The notes under the pieces: generated by a model | What the model was told of the DNA's origin: nothing | The model's database searches: none | What the model saw: only the letters and a program-made list of their open reading frames with translations | Program-made: the position numbers and the translations under genes | NCBI GenBank assembly: GCA_029747585.1 | Contig: JAPEVF010000336.1 | Location: 1 to 48,667 of the forward strand | Direction: 5' to 3' | Length of the DNA stretch: 48,667 nucleotides | Source of the DNA: Pleurotus djamor | Lineage: Eukaryota > Basidiomycota > Agaricomycetes > Agaricales > Pleurotaceae | In this document: one piece after another, positions 42,840-48,667 of the stretch | Layout: every line of letters begins with the position of its first letter | Position numbering within the stretch: the first letter of the stretch is position 1

Positions 42840-45442
42840 TCATGTGGTCCCTGGAGACACCTTTGATTTTTTGGGGTTTGACTCTTCGGAGGAGTCTGCT
42901 ATAGTGTCTTCGGGGACATATTCATCATCATCTTTGGTTAAACGTCGCTTGAGGTCGGAAGGCATTGCACGACGAGTCTGTGCAGTGAGAACGGTCGATG
43001 ACCTGCGAATCAGATCACTGCAATCCCAGTCCGTAATAGTTGGTTTCAGTCGAGCAAAGAGTGCCGCAAAGGTAAGATGGATCGCCGTGAACGACATCGG
43101 GTCTTGGAGTCGATTGGATACTTCTCGTTGCCAGTATTGTTTGTAAAGATGGGACCGGATATCATTTATGAGAGAAAAGGTCGCTCGCATTGGCGGAGGT
43201 AATGAATCCATGTCGGATTTGGGTTTCATGACATGGCGACATAACCGGTGCTTTCTTGCTGGTGACGCGCCCATGGTGCAAGAGAAGACCTCGCTGAAGG
43301 AACGAAGAGGCAAACCATTGCTTGTCAGGCTTACGGCCGTCCGTAGGGTTGAGGACCAAAGAAGAATCCAGTAGACGGACTCGAGATCGTGCTGAAAGTT
43401 GTGCACAACAGTTGGTATATCATCTACACCATCATCGTCATGAGTGGGGGGTACATAGATGAATTCAGACTGCAGGATCTCAACCGGCATAAAGGGTGGT
43501 GTTCCCTGCGAAGAGAAAGGTATGAAACAAACATCTCGCATACACAGCGCATTCCTCTTACGGTTTTAGGATCATGAGAAGCAGATGCGTCTTCAGATGG
43601 ATACTTCCTGGCGTATTCTAAATCGGATAACTTGGCTTGCCAGGAGCCCCCACTGGTCTTGTGGGCAAGGATGTTCCCGCAGCTGATATCTCTGTGCACC
43701 CAACCTGCGCAAAACAACAGGCGAAGGGCTAGTTGTTGGAATATGCGTCAACATGCAGAAGGAGCGAAAGCAAAGCTTAGCGTACCAAAGAGAGTCTGTT
43801 CAAGGACGTCAACGACTTCCCCGAGTTTGGAAAGCGAGCCTACATCAATACAGAACTCCTCAAATACAACACGATATTGCCGTCTTGGAGCAAACCGTCG
43901 ATAGGCAATGGGTAATGAGGTCTGTCCCTCCAACGGGCGCGGTGTTTCACCAGTCGGCGCACGCTCTATAGCTTGAGACTGCTTATGGGTAGGAACATGG
44001 TCGACGAGATCCATAGAGAATAAATCAGTTTTCCTCCAAGCGGGTTTAGCAAGTGCTTTCGATGTCTGCCCACGATGGTCCGTTACGATAGTCATGAAAT
44101 AATCCTTGTACTTCACCTCCCCTTGAAGGACGTCTTTGAGGGAAGGTCTAACGCTATCGTCGTCGTAAAACGGGTGGCCTTGAGGGTCGGACTTGAGGAA
44201 ATCGTCGATTCCGGCGAATATGGCCGTTTGGACTTGCTTTTCAGTTCGATCCGATATCCCAAGCCACACATCTTTCAAGACATAGTCGGTTGCACCGATG
44301 GGGTCGTCCCAATGTTCAGTTACAAGCCAGACGCGAGTCATTCGCCCAGTAATAATATTCGGACGGTATTCAGATATGGAGGATCCACTTGTGCGAAACC
44401 GTCGAGGGGGACCATTCCTTTGAGGGAGAGTGAAGACGTAACGACCTTCAGAGTCACGCTCAACATCGGGATCATAGCCAAGCTCCTCTTCTGTAGAATA
44501 GAAGAAGGCGATAAGAAGTTTGACCAACTTTCTTGGTTCCTAGTGTTCACCTTTCAAGCAGGATTCTCAACATCAAGGTGGAGGACTCACCTTGATTATG
44601 CTGAAGCTCTCAGAGACAGCTGAGTGGGAGCGGGAGAAATACCACACTGTTACAGCGTCGCTAACGATAGTAATCTAGGGAGATAGAACCCATCAGCAAA
44701 CTTAGAATATCTTTAGACATAGTCTCACACCCCATACGTGAACGTGCGCCGAGGATCGTCATTCATTATTTGGATGTTAGCGGAGGTGATCTGAAAATTG
44801 TTCTACGAATGGTCAGCCGGATTTTTAGGCGCAAAGTTCCACATACCTTGATCTCAAACTTCTGTGCTCTCTCTATATTAAATTCAAAAGGGCAGGATAT
44901 GGCCTGAACGTGCACGGACTCAGAAGACTTCCGGATAATGCATGCGTCGATGAGGTTGTTGGAAGCCGGGATCGCGGAAGTTATGGTCGTCGTTGGGCAA
45001 TGACAGAACTCGAACTCATTGCGTTCACGTCCACGAGGAGGTGGTGCCTCACCAACCGCCTTCGCAATTTCCACCAGGCCTTTGAAATACGAAGCTTCTG
45101 TATCCACACCAGCAACAGGCGGTTCCGGGAATTTGCTAAAGTGGTCACCATCGCTAACCAGGACCATTGGGTGTATATAATCCATGACGGTATCGACATG
45201 ACTTTCATCCGGCTCGAATGGCAGATACGCCGAGCCGAATGTAGTGAAGTCAGTTTCGATGAATTCGGCGTTCATTTGGATGCCTATCTCTCCACGCAGC
45301 TCAGTGATGCCAATGGAAGCTCCAACACTGTGGTATGTTCTTGGACTAGCTTTCCTGTTGCAGCGCACTAGTCAGGAGAAAGTCCGAAATTCACTAAATG
45401 GGAGCGTACTACGTAGATGACTCACAGTTGAGGTAGTTCCAT
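42840..45442 (-). CDS. FunK1-type fungal protein kinase
   Basis: A multi-exon gene on the minus strand. Exon 1 (45442 down to about 45424, MELPQL) splices to an exon beginning KASPRTYHSVGASIGITE, then GEIGIQMNAEFIETDF and AYLPFEPDESHV, the N-terminal FunK1 region. The kinase core shows YVLKDVW (the ATP-binding Lys), VHRDISCGNIL (catalytic loop His-Arg-Asp and Asn), LSDLEYA (metal-binding Asp in place of the usual DFG) and GTPPFMPVEIL (activation segment). The C-terminus is basic and acidic, with a probable nuclear signal (NPKKSKVSPG). FunK1 kinases are greatly expanded in mushroom-forming fungi and mostly uncharacterised. All core catalytic residues are present, so activity is plausible. Confidence 0.88.
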
Positions 45443-45746
45443 GGCGTCGTTTGGGGGCGTCTGCAGACTACAGAAAAGTTCAGAGTCACGTCTTGCCTAG
45501 TTTAATGATGTCGAGGTACCGACTGTGTGGTGTGGTGGACATGAAGGAGGATCGAGGATCGCTCAGGCTTGGAAGTTGTAAATTGAAACGCCGAACCTGA
45601 CGCGGGCACGTGACTTCGCCCGCCACAGGGGCGACGCGAATATTAAATAACGCGAGTAAAACAGAAAAGATCAATATTGTGTTGGTATACAATTGGTGCG
45701 AACCATATCAGTCTTCTAGATGCGAAGGGCGTATGCGATATGCTAA
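45443..45746. other. Intergenic upstream of FunK1
   Basis: About 300 bases. A 68-codon frame here (45692-45486, minus) begins with a signal-like stretch but has no ATG at its start, so it is not called. Confidence 0.4.
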
Positions 45747-47951
45747 TTAAAGCTTAGCCTTTTCTTTTTCATCCTTAACCTTCTCCTTCGCCGCGCGTTC
45801 CATCATCTGTCTAACTTCCGTGGCGGCTTCAGCCAGATAATGCTTGAGGACCTTGGCGCTCTGGTTGTTCTTGATGCAGGTGATCGTCCAGCGGATGTGA
45901 TCTTCACCAATGGCATAGGATAGACCGAAACCATCCGGAACAACTAGTCAAACACAACCGATATGAGTACCAGGGGACGAACGACACGCGATACGCTAGC
46001 TTACCTTCGCCGTAACCCCATCCATCTATCCAAGGGCTACTCAGCTGACTGGTACTTAATTCCCAATGCGAAGTCTTTCCAAACGCTGGATCCTTGAAAA
46101 CCGCAGGCATCTCCTCGCCATCCTCAGCTTTCACCAACTTCCTCAGCCCAAACATGTGCCTATCAACGCCTTCACCGTCAGCAGCCCACTTGCCATACAA
46201 GTTATGCCTCTTCGCGGCGTCCTTGAACAACGCCTCCCTCGTGACATCGGAGGCACCATGATCGTTCATCGCATCGACGAAGGCTTTCGATTCATTAGAG
46301 GCGCTGCGAATAACTTCCGTTCGTCCAAGCTTGTACTTTCTCGTTTGGGCAGATTCGTACGTGACACCAGGTCGTCCATTCAACTTGTGGAAGGCGAGTT
46401 GTTTGACCATCTGCGTCCACGCGTCGGGGCTGACGCCCAATTTCTTCATCAAACCCTTGCCGTAGCCCTCATAATGGAGGACCTCCATTTCATGTTCCCC
46501 GACGAGGTTGTTGAAGTTCTCGGTTGCAGAGGAGATGGCTTGCGTGATAGCAGGGGTGATCTTGAAAGAGAGAGGAGTGGGAGGTGGGAGGATAGAGGCG
46601 TCGAGACCAGTTTGTGTAGAACGAGCCCAGCCAAGGTCAATTTTGTTCAGTGCAAGGGAGGCAAGGATGAACTCGTTGAGTCGGAGAGTAGGGGTTCCGT
46701 CCATACATGAGTGTTCGCCCAAGAATCCAGAGCGACCGTTATCGTAGACAATGACTAAAAAGGATGCGAACGTCAGTGGTGATGTAAACGGTTCCTCTGA
46801 TTGAACGTACACTGATGCTTGTCGTAGAATCTGTTCTTTCCATCGCCAACCCATGTCTTCCAGGAGATGTCTTCCCTGGTGACTGGCTTGGTGTCATCCA
46901 AGCAAACAACGATCATGGCGCTTTCGATGCGCTCCAGAAGCTTTGCATTCTCCCTACTGACGCGTCAAATTGGCGGATATGCGAAAGGGGTATGCGTGCT
47001 TACGGGTTTTCAGAGATAAGGAGTTTTCTGTTACGAGCCCAATTATCGCGGTTGTCGGAGGTCAGGACACCAACAGAAGGGTGCTCTGACTCGCCCGCCA
47101 TAGCGATAACCTTCTCGAACTGGACTTCAAGTTCACCGGCACTCAAATCCATGCCTATAACGCGAGGGTAAGTTTGAGGATGAAGAAAGGAGAAAAATTA
47201 AACGAACCATGACCATTGACGAGGGGAACCTCGAAGAATTGGTTCTTTCGAACGACGACGATGTGATTGTGGGTAGCGGGGTCGAACTTCTTGGCAGTAT
47301 CGGAGGGAATGACAGGATATCTCGAAGAGTGGAAGAGCCACTTGTATGAGGCCATGCACAACGGTTGCTTCGCCCTCTCTGGTTCAAGGGTTTGCCTAGA
47401 CTATATGGTAAGCGACCAGCAATTAGTCAAGGCTGTAGGGAGACGTACTCTTCGACCATTTTCCTGAACGCCATGGTGGCCTTCACCAAGTTCGCGGCTC
47501 TCTTCGCGTTTGCGCCTTTTACGCCCCTTAGCTTCTTATCGTCGAGATGAACGAAGAAGTAGGAAACGAAAACCACGACTGGGTCTCTGTAACCCATATA
47601 GGCGGCCTCATTCCACCAATCGCTCAACCAGTTGTCTCGGGCCTTTTCCTGGACGCCATTCGAGTTGACCTTGACTTCGTTTGCACGAGCTTCAAGGCGG
47701 CGTTGTAATTCAGCGGAGAAGGGGGATGAGAGGAACTCGTTTACGAGAGAGGTGGTTTGTTGGAATTCAGAAGGGGTGAGGTGGGGCTTCACTGTATCGA
47801 GATACTTGGAAAACGTGGATTGGAGAGGCGGTACTGGTAAATTAGGCAGAGATGCCTGGAACCGGAGCATTGGAGGTGCATTTGGGTCCTCTTTTATCGT
47901 CGAGGGCGCAGACGTGGAATTGTTCCGAGCTTGTTTCTTGGTGGCGGCCAT
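45747..47951 (-). CDS. CAT2: Carnitine O-acetyltransferase, peroxisomal
   Basis: About seven exons on the minus strand, roughly 600 residues. The N-terminus carries the choline/carnitine acyltransferase signature 1 (LPNLPVPPLQSTFSKYL). Signature 2 is in FIVYDNGRSGFLGEHSCMDG, with the catalytic His in GEHS. VDRHMFGLRKL and the TEVIRSASNES segment form the carnitine-binding part. The protein ends KEKAKL: AKL is a peroxisomal targeting signal type 1, as in yeast Cat2. The chosen start (MAATKKQARNNS) has no strong mitochondrial presequence. Reaction: acetyl-CoA plus carnitine to acetylcarnitine plus CoA, used to move acetyl units from peroxisome to mitochondrion during growth on fatty acids or C2 compounds. 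Confidence 0.92.
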
Positions 47952-48667
47952 TGATATCGAAGGTATTATTGTGGGTGATTTACGGTGCTAAGGAATGGTC
48001 AGCTCATCGTCCTCCAAACATTGTTCTTAACGTACAAAAGTATTCCGAGACACGGCTAGTTTGTTGGCAGATAACCTAAGCATACTTGCAAGTTATGTCT
48101 CAGAATCAATGCAGGCGCAGTATGGGTTTGCAGCAAGCCCCAAATTCGAGACAAAATGGGATGTGGGGAAGATGGGGAAAACAAAGATGATATGAAACAC
48201 TCACGATATATAGGTGGCGAAAATAGGGAGTATTCTCTAACCTCGAAAAGATCTAGAGTCTAAAGGAACCTTGGCAATACCGAAAACAGTATGAACGGAC
48301 GGGGAAACGGATGTCCGCGTGGATCAGCCTCTCAAGGAGACGCAGGGAGATGGAAAGGGCGAAGGAATCGGGGTGCAGTCAACACCAGAGACAGCGAGCA
48401 GGAGGTCAAGGTCGTCGTCGGAGAGGACAAAAAGTCGATTGGCAATTATTATAAGGCAACCGGAGCCTCCGGTATCCGGTAAACCGTTCGTTACCCCTAT
48501 CCACGTGTTTACCGAGCGATATGCAATAGCGGCGACCACCACTTGGACAGCGAGGTCGCTGGCGGGGGAACATGAAGACCAGTCCGCTGCGTTCTTATAA
48601 TGGCTTTGCATCGAGACCGCTTCATCTTGACACCGCAACTTCGAAAGTAAGGCTTTCCGCCTCGGAC
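47952..48667. other. Window edge, possible partial gene on the minus strand
   Basis: A minus-strand frame from 48638 to 48324 reads through a hydrophobic segment (DLAVQVVVAAIAYRS) and another (CLIIIANRLFVLS). It lacks a clear start and may be the 3' part of a gene outside the window, or chance. A GT at the YRS codons could be a donor. The stretch 47952-48320 shows only the presumed promoter of the acetyltransferase gene. Confidence 0.3.

Noticed and set aside
45486..45692. Small frame with signal-peptide-like start
   Set aside because: No ATG at its beginning; the only in-frame ATG leaves 18 residues.

Overview
This window looks like a piece of the nuclear genome of an agaricomycete (mushroom-type) basidiomycete. 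Protein-coding genes are cut by many short introns (about 50-110 bases, GT...AG). The recognisable families are typical of that group: a FunK1 protein kinase, a DUF6533 seven-helix membrane protein, a GH128 glucanase, a secreted PEBP, an S9 peptidase and a peroxisomal carnitine acetyltransferase. Scattered N bases suggest draft-quality sequence, and several apparent frameshifts sit on or near N bases or homopolymers. No rRNA, tRNA, CRISPR array or intact transposon was seen.

Layout. Bases 1-13,350 hold remnants of a DM9-repeat protein gene, a chymotrypsin-fold protease-like gene with a helical insert, and an inverted duplication. Each arm of that duplication carries a RING gene diverging from a charged coiled-coil gene, and a GH128 glucanase gene lies between the arms. 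Bases 13,350-18,100 and 22,400-25,060 are gene-poor and full of decayed repeats. Bases 18,100-29,200 hold a tiny Zn2Cys6 gene, four larger members of a RING/coiled-coil/membrane protein family, and an HNH-type nuclease gene. The HNH-RING unit exists twice, in opposite orientation. Bases 29,200-48,667 are more ordinary: a small unknown gene, DUF6533 protein, PEBP, S9 peptidase, a divergent pair of unknown paralogues (with a third, broken copy at 29.2 kb), FunK1 kinase and carnitine acetyltransferase.

The main theme is local expansion of one RING family. I count nine copies or relics: four with an intact spliced reading frame, one with a frameshift, and four fragments. The spliced architecture is an N-terminal C3HC4 RING, a low-complexity linker, a heptad-like helix and a C-terminal hydrophobic membrane segment. 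The RING is interrupted by a phase-1 intron exactly between the third Cys and the His ligand. Neighbouring genes (HNH, coiled-coil) were copied together with it. A membrane-anchored ubiquitin-ligase-like system in rapid turnover is a reasonable inference; nothing in the sequence proves its role.

Exon boundaries were worked out by hand from GT/AG sites, reading-frame phase and comparison among the copies. Where the phases add up exactly I say so; elsewhere the gene limits are approximate.
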